Assembly (NCBI GenBank): GCA_944376655.1
Contig: CALWDJ010000008.1
Location: forward strand, 1-64,000
DNA: 64,000 nt
Source: an uncultured Clostridia bacterium
GTDB lineage: Bacteria; Bacillota; Clostridia; Oscillospirales; Acutalibacteraceae
Direction: 5' to 3'
The position numbers were made by a program, and so were the translations under genes. Positions 1 to 7,863 of this stretch are shown here, piece by piece (position 1 is the stretch's first letter; each line of letters opens with the position of its first letter). A model generated the notes under the pieces. That model was given only the letters and a program-made list of their open reading frames with translations. It did no database searches and was not told the origin of the DNA.

Positions 1-26
1 TTCTGCTTCTATTATACCATTTTTTA

Positions 27-70
27 ACTGAAAAAGCCAGACCTACTTTCATAGATCTGACTTTTTCAGT
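27..70. repeat. Inverted repeat at the window edge
   Basis: A 10-bp perfect stem (27-36 with 61-70) is extended inward by four more pairs after one mismatch. No T-tract follows on either strand, so it does not read as an ordinary terminator. It lies beside decayed mobile-element genes and may be an element end. I see no gene in 1-272. Confidence 0.4.
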
Positions 71-217
71 GCCCTTGTATTCATGCGGGTTCCGGACTTT
101 TTTCGTTTTCGGGGATCGCTGCGCGGTGGTATAGAATTCTCGATTCCCGGCCCGTTGGTCGCGTCAGCATATGAGAACGAGGCATTTATGCACACCCCCT
201 TTTTTGAAAAAGACAAG

Positions 218-248
218 GAAGGGGAACCGTTGAAAAGTGTTCCCCTTC
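218..248 (-). terminator. Rho-independent terminator behind the SprT-like remnant
   Basis: A 10-bp perfect stem (218-227 with 239-248) lies just beyond the stop of the minus-strand gene ending at 273. In the minus direction it is followed by a T-rich stretch. It is probably the original terminator of the now broken gene. Confidence 0.6.
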
Positions 249-272
249 TCTTGATAATTTTTAACGGGTATT

Positions 273-634
273 TTACGCCCGTTCAAATGGTACACCGCAG
301 TCGCCGCATACCACATTGACTTCCCGCGTGGCGCGGATAATGGTGCCGCACTTCGGGCAGATATATTTGATACTGAGGTTCTTGCTGGTCTGGCGGCCTC
401 CCTTTACGGTCGTGGTTTCCTCGCTACCATCGTCGGAGGTCGTCGTGACTTCCAACAGAGTCTGGCGGCTAGCGGTGATGTCCGCCATTCCGGGCTGTTC
501 GGCCAGCCATGCGGCGGTATCGTCGGTTAGGGCCGTGACCGACCAGCCATAGCGTTTGTCCTTTTCTATATCCAAATTATTCCGCCGGTTCTATTTTCAT
601 GCCTTTTTGATACACCGACGGAGCCGATCCAAAA
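273..634 (-). pseudogene. Frameshifted C-terminal remnant of a SprT-like zinc-ribbon protein
   Basis: The open frame runs from a TTG at 575 to 273 (100 residues) and ends in a zinc ribbon with two CxxC pairs: CPKCG, then CGDC about 18 residues later. Similar tails occur on SprT-like proteins of conjugative elements of Clostridia, which is family recollection. Upstream, in another frame, 579-634 encodes a plausible continuation (APSVYQKGMKIEPAE) that stops exactly where the first frame becomes usable. This suggests a frameshift near 577-582. The N-terminal metalloprotease-like part (HExxH) is absent. With the IS remnants beside it, I read this as a decayed mobile-element gene. The family call is moderate; the broken state is more certain. 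Confidence 0.55.
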
Positions 635-647
635 CCGCTGGTGCAGG

Positions 648-986
648 TTAATGTTCAATTGTCAGGGATATGACGACATAATCAGCCTTATGTCGCCAAG
701 ATGGATGGATTGTATCTGGAAGGAAAAACATCGCTAAAGCATTACTGAAATAGTAACGTTTTTCCTTTTGATTATGAGTAATACGAGAAAAGGAGAGGTT
801 ACCGTTATACAATGTGACTGTTCCGCGTTCGACCTCGTCTTTAATAGTGTTATACGCTCGTCCGAGATGTTTCGCTATTTTGTATATCGACCAGCCGTCT
901 TTTAAACGCACTTCAATTTCGTACCGTTCTTCGTTTAAAAGATGTTGCCCTTTTCTGTGTTCTGTGGTATAATTCGGATTGTCCAT
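648..986 (-). pseudogene. IS30-family transposase N-terminal remnant
   Basis: From the ATG at 986 the protein begins MDNPNYTTEHRKGQHL. It then shows the helix-turn-helix typical of IS30 transposases: an EERYEIEVRLKDGWS helix, IAKHLGR, and a recognition helix NTIKDEVERGTV. Homology fades after about residue 65, and the tail to 648 looks unrelated, as expected after a frameshift or truncation. A complete IS30 transposase has about 320-400 residues with a DDE catalytic domain; none is present here. An upstream in-frame start at 1031 is less likely, because 981-1049 forms a dyad leader. Confidence 0.7.
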
Positions 987-1049
987 AGTGATGATCCTTT
1001 CGGAATTGTTGTAGCAAATTAATTCTACCACAGGTTCGTCACTATGGAC
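981..1049. repeat. 11-bp inverted repeat in the IS30 remnant leader
   Basis: GTCCATAGTGA at 981-991 and its exact complement at 1039-1049 flank the transposase start region. The outer copy may be part of the element's terminal repeat. The inner copy overlaps the transposase start codon, so a folded leader could hide it and limit translation. That role is inference. Confidence 0.45.
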
Positions 1050-1221
1050 CTATTTTTTTATTTTATTTCAACTTCATTTTACAACGCGCGAAGAAAAATT
1101 ATATTTGATATTAACGTACTTCCGACAGACTTACAGGGCAAATATCCATTGGCACAAATCAAAATAAAAGTCACTTTATGTAATAAATATTATATTACTT
1201 CGGTAAGGTGATTTTAAGCAA

Positions 1222-1259
1222 AAAAGCAGTCTACTCATTTATGCCGTGAGACTGCTTTT
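1222..1259. terminator. Bidirectional terminator-like hairpin
   Basis: An 11-bp perfect stem (1222-1232 with 1249-1259) carries A-rich and T-rich flanks, so it could act on either strand. No intact gene ends into it, so it is probably left over from lost DNA. Confidence 0.6.
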
Positions 1260-1300
1260 ATTTATATTTTACAGCAAATAACCGGACGGAAAACACCGAT

Positions 1301-1390
1301 TGAACTGCACCCCCGTCTGTTAGACAGTTATGATGTACTGTCTGACAGATGGGGTGATTTATATGCCAAAAGGAATACCAAACAAATGCA
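1301..1390 (+). mobile_element. Left end of a truncated IS3-family element
   Basis: The sequence TGAACTGCACCCCCGTCTGT resembles terminal repeats of IS3/IS150-group elements. It folds with 1337-1354 into an 18-bp hairpin with two G-T pairs. An ATG at 1363 then reads MPKGIPNK, the usual start of an IS3-family OrfA, before the similarity breaks off. Only about 90 bp of the element seem to remain. The family call rests on motif memory, not a database search. Confidence 0.6.
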
Positions 1391-1418
1391 CAACCGTGAA
1401 TCGGAGCGTTTTATTCTC

Positions 1419-1447
1419 TTGTTTTCTCTTTGCTTCGGCTGTATAAT
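1419..1447 (+). promoter_or_regulatory. Sigma-A-type promoter, distal, for the sensor kinase
   Basis: TTGTTT at 1419-1424 and TATAAT at 1442-1447 are 17 bp apart. The transcript would carry a leader of about 215 nt before the kinase start. Confidence 0.45.
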
Positions 1448-1589
1448 ATAAGAATAATCGGGGCGCAGTAATCCTCATTTTCGACATATCTCCCTGAATG
1501 AAAAAGCATTTTGGCGCTGAACAAGCCCGGACCGGAGAGTGAAAAGAGCCGAAAGCTGTACAGCAGCTCCGGTTTAAAACAAAAACATT

Positions 1590-1639
1590 CCTTACAATTT
1601 TGTAAGGCTTTTGCGCCGTAACGGTTTATGTGGTAAAAT
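1590..1639 (+). promoter_or_regulatory. Dyad plus proximal promoter of the two-component operon
   Basis: An 8-bp perfect dyad, CCTTACAA and TTGTAAGG with a 2-bp centre (1590-1607), ends 3 bp before a possible -35 TTGCGC (1611-1616). This is spaced 17 bp from TAAAAT (1634-1639). A regulator could sit there and control the promoter; which one is unknown. Confidence 0.4.
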
Positions 1640-1670
1640 AAAATCAGTAAAAGCGAGAGGAGGAGCCGGT

Positions 1671-3617
1671 TTGCGACTCGTCCAATTAAATAAAAACCTG
1701 TTTCAGTGGCTTTTGCCGATCACTATTGTAGTTTTGAGCGTTCTGTTGCTGCACAATGTTTTTTCCCGAAAAGATTATTCGATCAGGGGAGTCGAACCTG
1801 AAAACGGAATACTTGATATCCGTGATGTCGATGTTTCGGACAGTATAATCAATATTATGAACAACTGGGATTTTTATCCGTCTAAATTATATATGCCTGA
1901 CGATTTTGCCTCGGGAGCGGCGGAAGGAAAGGCAAGTCCCGAGGAATCGGCCTCCGATACACCGTTCGGGACACACCGCCTGCAAATTCTGGCGGAGCCG
2001 GAGCGGTATTACACCATTTGCAGCTTTTCGCTTGACTACGCCAGCCGTGTCTATGTGAACGGTTCAGAGGTGGCGTCGTTTGGAGTAGTGGCTGATAGCG
2101 CGGAGGCTTTTGTACCTAAAGTGGGTTATATGACTATTCCTATGTGTTCCGGGAAAGACGGCAGGATCGAGATTATTTATCAGTACGGCAACTATGTCCA
2201 TAAAAACGGCGGTTATATCCAGCCGACTTATCTTTCCACTCCGCAGAATATGGAAGAGTTTAAGGCAGCGAATAATCTTGTTTCGCTGTCGGTAAGCGGC
2301 GGATTGCTGCTGCTTATGCTGTATTTTCTGATGAGCGCGGCGGTACGCCGTAAAACGGATTTTCTTTGTCTGGCGTTTTGCTGTATGGTAATGGCGCTTC
2401 GCGATCAGAATTTTCTGAATATCCATCTGCTTCCGTCGAATACCTCATGGTATTTTGTGTACCGCGCGTTTATTATGATAGTAATGATGATGCCGGTTTC
2501 ATTTCTTCTGCTTCTTAAATGTATGTATAGCACGGCAACAAAAAACTGGCCTTTGTATGTTTATCTGGGAATGATTGCTGCCGCCACTGTTTTGATATGC
2601 GTGATACCCACGCAGAATCTTGTTTTGGTTTCCACTACGGTTTACTATGCCTCTATCCCTTATCTGCTTTATCTGATTTTCGGAATTATACGTCATTATG
2701 TCAAACAGCGGAGATTAGGGGCGACAGACATTCTGATACTCTCGGGATTCTTTATACTATTGGGAAGTCTGCTTTACGAGGCGTTCCTTAGCAACGAACG
2801 CTCGGCGGTTGCCCATTACGGCACGGCGGCATTCGGAATGCTGGCATTTGTCTTTTTGAACGCCGCGGCAATCAATCTTCAGATTCAAAAACGGGAAACG
2901 GCGTTTATTGAGAGCCGCAGTCGCGAAGAGATGCTTGAGCGTATGAACCGGCTTAATATGGATTTCCTTCACAAGGTTGCCCATGAACTGAAAACGCCGC
3001 TTACTGTTATTTCCGGATACGCCCAGCTGACCGGAATGCAGCTCGCTGCCGACAATGTTAGTGACGAAACGCCCGGCAATCTTAAAACAATTCAGAATGA
3101 AGCACAGCGCCTGTCTGATATGGTGACAAGACTTATGGAATACTCATACGGGCGCAAAAGCGAATTGAGCTTCGGTAGGGTCATCGTTCCGGAGCTGTTG
3201 GAAAACGTGTCCGCCATTGCCGCTCCTATGTGTCTGAAAAACGGGAACACTGTAAAAATCGCCGCACCGTCATGTGAAGATGTCCACGGCAATTTTGAAA
3301 TGCTGCTGCAGATTTTTATAAATCTTGTTGTAAATGCCACTAAAAACACGCAAAACGGGAAAATCACCATAAGCGCGGCTGACAATGAACTGGAAAAGCA
3401 TGTGCTGTTCCGTGTGGAGGACACCGGCAGCGGAATCTCGCCGGAGGATTTGCCTCATATTTTTGAACAGGGCTTCAGCGCAAGCGGAAGCAGCGGGCTG
3501 GGGCTCACTATCTGCCGTGAGGCGGTCGAAGCGCACGGCGGTGAGATATGGGTTGAACGAACAGGGCCCGAAGGTACTGTGTTCGCTTTTACGATTCTTA
3601 AGGAGGGGTCGCAATGA
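1671..3617 (+). CDS. Membrane sensor histidine kinase with a 7TM-DISM-type sensor region
   Basis: A two-component sensor. After a first membrane helix (about residues 12-30) comes an extracytoplasmic region of about 170 residues, then seven closely packed membrane helices in the style of 7TMR-DISM receptors. A short coiled linker leads to the kinase core. The phosphoacceptor is His438 in HELKTP. The ATP-binding domain shows an N box (NLVVNATKN), a G1 box (DTGSGI) and a G2 box (GLGLTI). I chose the TTG at 1671 because GAGAGGAGGAG lies 7 nt upstream; a longer frame from 1611 has no ribosome site. The gene overlaps the response regulator by 4 bp, so the two are translationally coupled. The ligand is unknown; DISM regions often sense carbohydrates or other small molecules. 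Confidence 0.9.
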   Translation: MRLVQLNKNLFQWLLPITIVVLSVLLLHNVFSRKDYSIRGVEPENGILDIRDVDVSDSIINIMNNWDFYPSKLYMPDDFASGAAEGKASPEESASDTPFGTHRLQILAEPERYYTICSFSLDYASRVYVNGSEVASFGVVADSAEAFVPKVGYMTIPMCSGKDGRIEIIYQYGNYVHKNGGYIQPTYLSTPQNMEEFKAANNLVSLSVSGGLLLLMLYFLMSAAVRRKTDFLCLAFCCMVMALRDQNFLNIHLLPSNTSWYFVYRAFIMIVMMMPVSFLLLLKCMYSTATKNWPLYVYLGMIAAATVLICVIPTQNLVLVSTTVYYASIPYLLYLIFGIIRHYVKQRRLGATDILILSGFFILLGSLLYEAFLSNERSAVAHYGTAAFGMLAFVFLNAAAINLQIQKRETAFIESRSREEMLERMNRLNMDFLHKVAHELKTPLTVISGYAQLTGMQLAADNVSDETPGNLKTIQNEAQRLSDMVTRLMEYSYGRKSELSFGRVIVPELLENVSAIAAPMCLKNGNTVKIAAPSCEDVHGNFEMLLQIFINLVVNATKNTQNGKITISAADNELEKHVLFRVEDTGSGISPEDLPHIFEQGFSASGSSGLGLTICREAVEAHGGEIWVERTGPEGTVFAFTILKEGSQ

Positions 3618-4282
3618 GCACAATTCTGCTTATAGAGGATAATCCCCATATTATGAAAATCAACGCCGAAGTGCTTTCTTTGAGAGGCTATAATATATTA
3701 AAAGCGGGTACTGCCGCAGAAGCGCGTGAGCAGCTGCGGTGGCACCCGGTAGACTTGATAGTGCTGGATATTATGCTGCCCGACGGCAACGGAATAGAGC
3801 TGTGCAGGGAAATTAAAGGGCAATATCATACCCCGATTATTTTTTTGACGGCGCTCGGAGAGAACAGCGATGTGGTGGAAGGGCTGCGTGCCGGAGGCGA
3901 TGACTACCTTTCTAAGCCTTACGATCTTGAGGTGCTGATTGCCAGAATCGAGGCAAGGCTGCGCTCTGACGCAAACGAGCGCAGATATGTATGCTACGGA
4001 AATTTAAAGCTGGATACGGTTTCCTTTATCGGTTATATAAACAATCTGGATATTCATCTTACGCAGAAAGAATTTACTGTATTGCTGATTTTGGCGCAGA
4101 ACGCGGAGCATAAGGTCTCTCAGGCGGAGCTGGTACGTGAGGTTTGGGGCACCGAATCAGAGACGGAAAACCGAATTTTATGGACGCTGATTTCACGGCT
4201 GCGGAAGAAGCTGCAAAGCGAAGAATCAAGGCTGGAGATTTCCTCGCTGCGCGGCGGAGGCTATTTGCTTGAACAGCTGTAA
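3614..4282 (+). CDS. OmpR/PhoB-family response regulator
   Basis: The cognate regulator of the kinase that it overlaps by 4 bp. The receiver domain (about residues 1-120) has the acidic pair E8/D9, phosphoacceptor Asp52 (VLDIMLPDG), Thr79 and Lys101 (LSKPYD). The C-terminal winged-helix domain (about 130-222) shows the family pattern, with HLTQKEFTVL at the start, a recognition helix in NRILWTLISRLRKKL and the wing GGGYLL. It is full length at 222 residues. Its targets are not identifiable here; the dyad ahead of the operon and the nearby M23 peptidase gene are candidates by position only. Confidence 0.93.
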   Translation: MSTILLIEDNPHIMKINAEVLSLRGYNILKAGTAAEAREQLRWHPVDLIVLDIMLPDGNGIELCREIKGQYHTPIIFLTALGENSDVVEGLRAGGDDYLSKPYDLEVLIARIEARLRSDANERRYVCYGNLKLDTVSFIGYINNLDIHLTQKEFTVLLILAQNAEHKVSQAELVREVWGTESETENRILWTLISRLRKKLQSEESRLEISSLRGGGYLLEQL

Positions 4283-4401
4283 TACCGGTGTGCCCTGATT
4301 TTTCCGGTATAAAAAAGAAAAAAGCTGTAAAGCCTCGGGATGCAATGAAAAACAGGGTGTCACTGTTTCATATATATCTTTTCAGCTGCGTTATATAAAG
4401 A

Positions 4402-4430
4402 AAAAATTCCGGTTTTATGCCGGAATTTTT
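4402..4430. terminator. Bidirectional terminator between convergent genes
   Basis: An 11-bp perfect stem (4402-4412 with 4420-4430) has an A-tract before and a T-tract after. It can serve both the response regulator on the plus strand and the M23 peptidase on the minus strand. Confidence 0.8.
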
Positions 4431-4455
4431 TATAATATAAATTGTTGTTGTAAAA

Positions 4456-5736
4456 TCAGTCAAGTCCGATATATGAGACCGGATTTACTCTTGAACCGTT
4501 CTTTATTATCTCAAAATGAAGATGATTGCCGGTTGAATAGCCGGTGCTGCCCACGTACGCTACAACATCGCCCTGACTTACGGTTTGTCCCTTCTTGACG
4601 CAAAGCGCGCTGGCGTGGGCGTATCTTGTCTTGTAACCGTTTCCGTGGTCAATAACCACGCTGTATCCGTAGTCTCCCTCATATCCTGAAGAAATAACCG
4701 TTCCGGCAGCCGCCGCGTATATCGGAGTGCCCTTGTCGGCTCCCAGATCCATACCCTTGTGATTTCTGCCGTCGCCGTAATAAGAGGTGATAACAAAGCT
4801 CCCGCGCTTGAGAGGGCAGATAAACCCTGCGCTGCGCTCTTCCGAACGCTGTGCGGGACTTGCGGTTGAAATAGCGGTTCCGACGGTTGTGACCTGTGTT
4901 ACAGGCTCTTTGACAACTATGCTGTCAAGCTCGGTGCGTGTCACGACTTTACCGTTGACAGCCTCGATATTTTCGGTTTTTCTTGTTATGCCGTTCTGAC
5001 CTGCGGTAGTTACCTTTGAATAGCCTATAAGCTGTTTTGAGGTTTTGACGGTTTCCTTCGAGAAGGGAATTTCCGTATCTGACGTAATTACGGATACCGT
5101 TTTAACCTCAAGCGATTCTATTACGGAGGAAAGCTCTTCTTTGCCGGTGACTTCGGATTTGAGAAAGTATCCTCCAACGGTTTCCACATCATCTGTAAAT
5201 TCGGAAGAGTTCTGAGCGCCTTCTATATCAAATTCGGTGCGCCTTGCTTCGAGAAGGTTTGTTATAACCTCCGGCTCCGAGCAGGCGACGCGCTCTCCGT
5301 TTACGTTAAGCGCCGCAGCTTTGACCACGTCTCCGGTGTTTTCGATTATAGCGTCCGCAACCGTTACGGCGCTGTCAAGCCTGTTTGAAACCGTAAGCGT
5401 CATACTGAAGCTCGGGTTTTCTATAACGCTTTCGGCATCGCTGCTTTCAATATGGTCAACCGCTATTTTACGTGCGGTATCAAATACTCCTGAATTTTTT
5501 ATGGTGGCGATAATCGCTCCTGCGTAGTTTACCTTTAAGCCTAAAGTTATGCCCGCCGCCGCGATACTTACGCCAACTGACATTATGCCGATAAGGGCGA
5601 GAGAGCATACGCGCATCATGATTTTATTTGATTTTGCAAAGTTAAGGAAGTTCTTTAAAAAGCCAACCTGACAGATCAGCTCCTTGACCGTATCGCGGTC
5701 CGGAAGGTGCCTTAAAATAACGTCCACTTCTTTCAA
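4456..5736 (-). CDS. Membrane-anchored M23 peptidase with G5-like region
   Basis: A cell-wall endopeptidase-like protein of 426 residues. A single membrane helix (about residues 42-66) follows a basic cytoplasmic start, so the bulk is outside the cell. Residues about 205-295 resemble a G5 domain, which binds wall polymers or N-acetylglucosamine (family knowledge). The C-terminal LytM/M23 domain (about 305-426) keeps its zinc ligands: H and D in NHKGMDLG and the HLHFE motif. It probably cuts stem-peptide cross-bridges during growth or sporulation. It stands alone, convergent with the two-component operon, with a good promoter at 5767-5795. Confidence 0.88.
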   Translation of the reverse strand: MKEVDVILRHLPDRDTVKELICQVGFLKNFLNFAKSNKIMMRVCSLALIGIMSVGVSIAAAGITLGLKVNYAGAIIATIKNSGVFDTARKIAVDHIESSDAESVIENPSFSMTLTVSNRLDSAVTVADAIIENTGDVVKAAALNVNGERVACSEPEVITNLLEARRTEFDIEGAQNSSEFTDDVETVGGYFLKSEVTGKEELSSVIESLEVKTVSVITSDTEIPFSKETVKTSKQLIGYSKVTTAGQNGITRKTENIEAVNGKVVTRTELDSIVVKEPVTQVTTVGTAISTASPAQRSEERSAGFICPLKRGSFVITSYYGDGRNHKGMDLGADKGTPIYAAAAGTVISSGYEGDYGYSVVIDHGNGYKTRYAHASALCVKKGQTVSQGDVVAYVGSTGYSTGNHLHFEIIKNGSRVNPVSYIGLD

Positions 5737-5766
5737 TAGTTACAATTTGTAATTTCTACAAACGAT

Positions 5767-5795
5767 ATTATAACAAAAAGGTTACAAAATTGCAA
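5767..5795 (-). promoter_or_regulatory. Promoter of the M23 peptidase with embedded WalR-like repeat
   Basis: On the minus strand TTGCAA (5790-5795) and TATAAT (5767-5772) are 17 bp apart. Between and over them lies TGTAAC-N5-TGTTAT (5786 to 5770), which fits the published WalR/YycF consensus TGTWAH-N5-TGTWAH. The -35 also lies in an imperfect dyad GGTTACAA/TTGCAACC (5780-5797). Confidence 0.55.
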
Positions 5796-5997
5796 CCTTT
5801 TTTGTAATAATTTTTTTACTTTTTTATTCCAAATCAAGGAAAAATGTTAAAAAACCGCATAAATAAAGGACTTTTTTAATGGCAAAAGACAAAAAATATT
5901 AAAAAAATATATTTTGTACTGGTATTGAGAAGCAATATGTAATATAATAATTCCGGTAGCTTTGACGCGTTTGACGTCGGAAAAGGAGTTGTTTTTT

Positions 5998-7788
5998 ATG
6001 AAAGTTACAAACGATATACATTATATAGGTGTAAACGACCGCGAGATAGATTTATTCGAGGGTCAGTACCGTGTTAAAAACGGAATGGCTTACAATTCAT
6101 ACGCTGTTACAGATGAAAAGACCGCTGTTATAGATACGGTGGACGCGCGCTTTACGCATGAGTGGCTTGACAATGTCGATACCGTTCTTGACGGCAGACC
6201 GACCGATTATCTTATTGTTCAGCATATGGAGCCCGACCATTCGGCGAATATACTTAATTTTATGAAGCTGCACCCCGAAACAACCGTTGTCGCGACAGCC
6301 AAGGCGTTTGCGATGATGGAGCAGTTTTTCGGCACCGATTTCGCGGACAGCCGCATAGTGGCGGGGGAGGGGGACACCCTCTGTCTCGGAAAGCACACCC
6401 TTACCTTTGTTACCGCGCCTATGGTGCACTGGCCGGAGGTAATGGTAACATATGACAGCACTGACAAGGTGCTTTTCTCGGCGGACGGTTTCGGAAAATT
6501 CGGCGCGCTCGACGCTGAAGAGGACTGGGCGGACGAGGCGCGCAGATATTATTTCGGAATAGTCGGAAAGTACGGCGCGCAGGTTCAGGCGCTGCTTAAA
6601 AAGGCGGCGGGACTGGATATTTCTATAATCGCGCCGCTGCACGGTCCTGTGCTTAAGGAAAACCTCGGCTATTATATAGGACTGTATCAGACATGGTCGT
6701 CATACCAGGCGGAGAGCGACGGTATAGTAATAGCGTATACCTCGGTTTACGGCAATACCGCAAAGGCGGTAAGGGAGCTCGCGGCGATGCTTGAGGCAAA
6801 GGGCTGCCCCAAGGTAGTTGTGAACGACCTTGCGAGATGCGATATGAGCAAGGCGGTTGAGGACGCTTTCCGTTACGGGAAGCTGGTGCTCGCCACTACT
6901 ACCTACAACGCCGGAATTTTTCCGTTTATGCGTGAATTTATAGATCATCTTACCGAGCGCAGCTATAAGAACCGCACCGTAGCCTTCATAGAAAACGGCT
7001 CATGGGCGCCTATGGCGGTTAAAACGATGAAATCAATGCTTGAGCAGAGCAAAAATCTTTCGTATGCCGAAACCGACGTCACGATACGCTCCGCCCTTAA
7101 CGCGGACAGCTCCGCGCAGCTTGAGAAGCTGGCGGACGAGCTTTGCCGCGACTATATCGCCCGCGACGGCGAAAAGGCTGACAAAAACGATCTTTCCGCG
7201 CTTTTCAATATAGGCTACGGACTTTATGTAGTAACCACGAACGACGGCAAAAAGGATAACGGGCTTATAGTAAATACCGTAACGCAGGTAACAAACTCGC
7301 CTAACCGCATAGCGGTAACCGTAAGCAAGCAGAACTATTCGCATCATATAATAAAGCAGACCGGAATAATGAATATCAACTGCCTTTCGACCGACGCGCC
7401 TTTCTCGGTTTTTGAAAACTTCGGCTTCAGAAGCGGAAGAAATACCGATAAATTTGCCGGCGAGGAGGTACTGCGCTCGGATAACGGACTTGTTTTCTTA
7501 GGCAGATATATAAATTCGTTTATGTCGCTCAAGGTTGAGCAGTATGTGGACCTTGACACGCACGGAATGTTTATATGCCTTATTACCGAGTCGCGCGTAA
7601 TATCCGACGCCGAGACCATGACATATAATTATTATCAGAATAATGTCAAGCCGAAGCCCGAGACCGAGGGCAAAAAAGGCTTTGTCTGCAAGGTGTGCGG
7701 TTATGTTTACGAGGGTGATGTTCTGCCTGATGATTTCATCTGTCCGCTCTGCAAGCACGGCGCCGCTGATTTTGAGCCGATAAGCTGA
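5998..7788 (+). CDS. Flavodiiron protein fused to flavin reductase and rubredoxin
   Basis: Oxygen- or NO-reducing detoxification protein of 596 residues with four modules in one chain. Residues 1-250 form a metallo-beta-lactamase-like diiron domain with the HMEPDH ligand motif at 76-81 and later HWPE and LHGP ligands. Residues about 253-395 form a flavodoxin domain (YTSVYGNTA). Residues about 405-555 form a flavin reductase domain. The last 35 residues form a rubredoxin with CKVCGY and CPLC iron ligands. NAD(P)H electrons could thus pass through reductase, rubredoxin and FMN to the diiron site without partners. The start at 5998 is supported by AAAGGAG about 10 nt upstream; a TTG at 5962 lacks one. 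Confidence 0.92.
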   Translation: MKVTNDIHYIGVNDREIDLFEGQYRVKNGMAYNSYAVTDEKTAVIDTVDARFTHEWLDNVDTVLDGRPTDYLIVQHMEPDHSANILNFMKLHPETTVVATAKAFAMMEQFFGTDFADSRIVAGEGDTLCLGKHTLTFVTAPMVHWPEVMVTYDSTDKVLFSADGFGKFGALDAEEDWADEARRYYFGIVGKYGAQVQALLKKAAGLDISIIAPLHGPVLKENLGYYIGLYQTWSSYQAESDGIVIAYTSVYGNTAKAVRELAAMLEAKGCPKVVVNDLARCDMSKAVEDAFRYGKLVLATTTYNAGIFPFMREFIDHLTERSYKNRTVAFIENGSWAPMAVKTMKSMLEQSKNLSYAETDVTIRSALNADSSAQLEKLADELCRDYIARDGEKADKNDLSALFNIGYGLYVVTTNDGKKDNGLIVNTVTQVTNSPNRIAVTVSKQNYSHHIIKQTGIMNINCLSTDAPFSVFENFGFRSGRNTDKFAGEEVLRSDNGLVFLGRYINSFMSLKVEQYVDLDTHGMFICLITESRVISDAETMTYNYYQNNVKPKPETEGKKGFVCKVCGYVYEGDVLPDDFICPLCKHGAADFEPIS

Positions 7789-7803
7789 ATAATTTAATTT
7801 TAT

Positions 7804-7851
7804 AAAAAAGACTGCCGCGAGTGATTTTACTCACCTGCGGCAGTCTTTTTT
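7804..7851. terminator. Strong bidirectional terminator
   Basis: A 15-bp perfect stem (7804-7818 with 7837-7851) with A and T tracts and extra inner pairing. It separates the flavodiiron gene from the convergent polC, which ends at 7864. Confidence 0.9.
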
Positions 7852-7863
7852 ACATGTGTACTG

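Larger units (their letters stand above)
1050..1610. other. Gene-poor remnant region
   Basis: No intact gene is visible. It holds a terminator-like hairpin (1222-1259), an IS3-type end (about 1301-1390), and promoter and dyad sequences ahead of the sensor kinase. The composition is AT-rich and interrupted, consistent with repeated insertion and loss of mobile DNA. Confidence 0.6.

Noticed and set aside
1611..1670. Earlier start for the sensor kinase
   Set aside because: TTG at 1611 overlaps a possible -35 box and has no ribosome site; the TTG at 1671 has GAGAGGAGGAG upstream.
5923..5937. TATTG/CAATA inverted repeat ahead of the flavodiiron gene as a Rex or similar redox operator
   Set aside because: Five-base arms only, and it does not match the Rex pattern TTGTGAA-N4-TTCACAA.
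5962..5997. Earlier TTG start for the flavodiiron protein
   Set aside because: No ribosome site; AAAGGAG lies ahead of the ATG at 5998, where the family N terminus begins.
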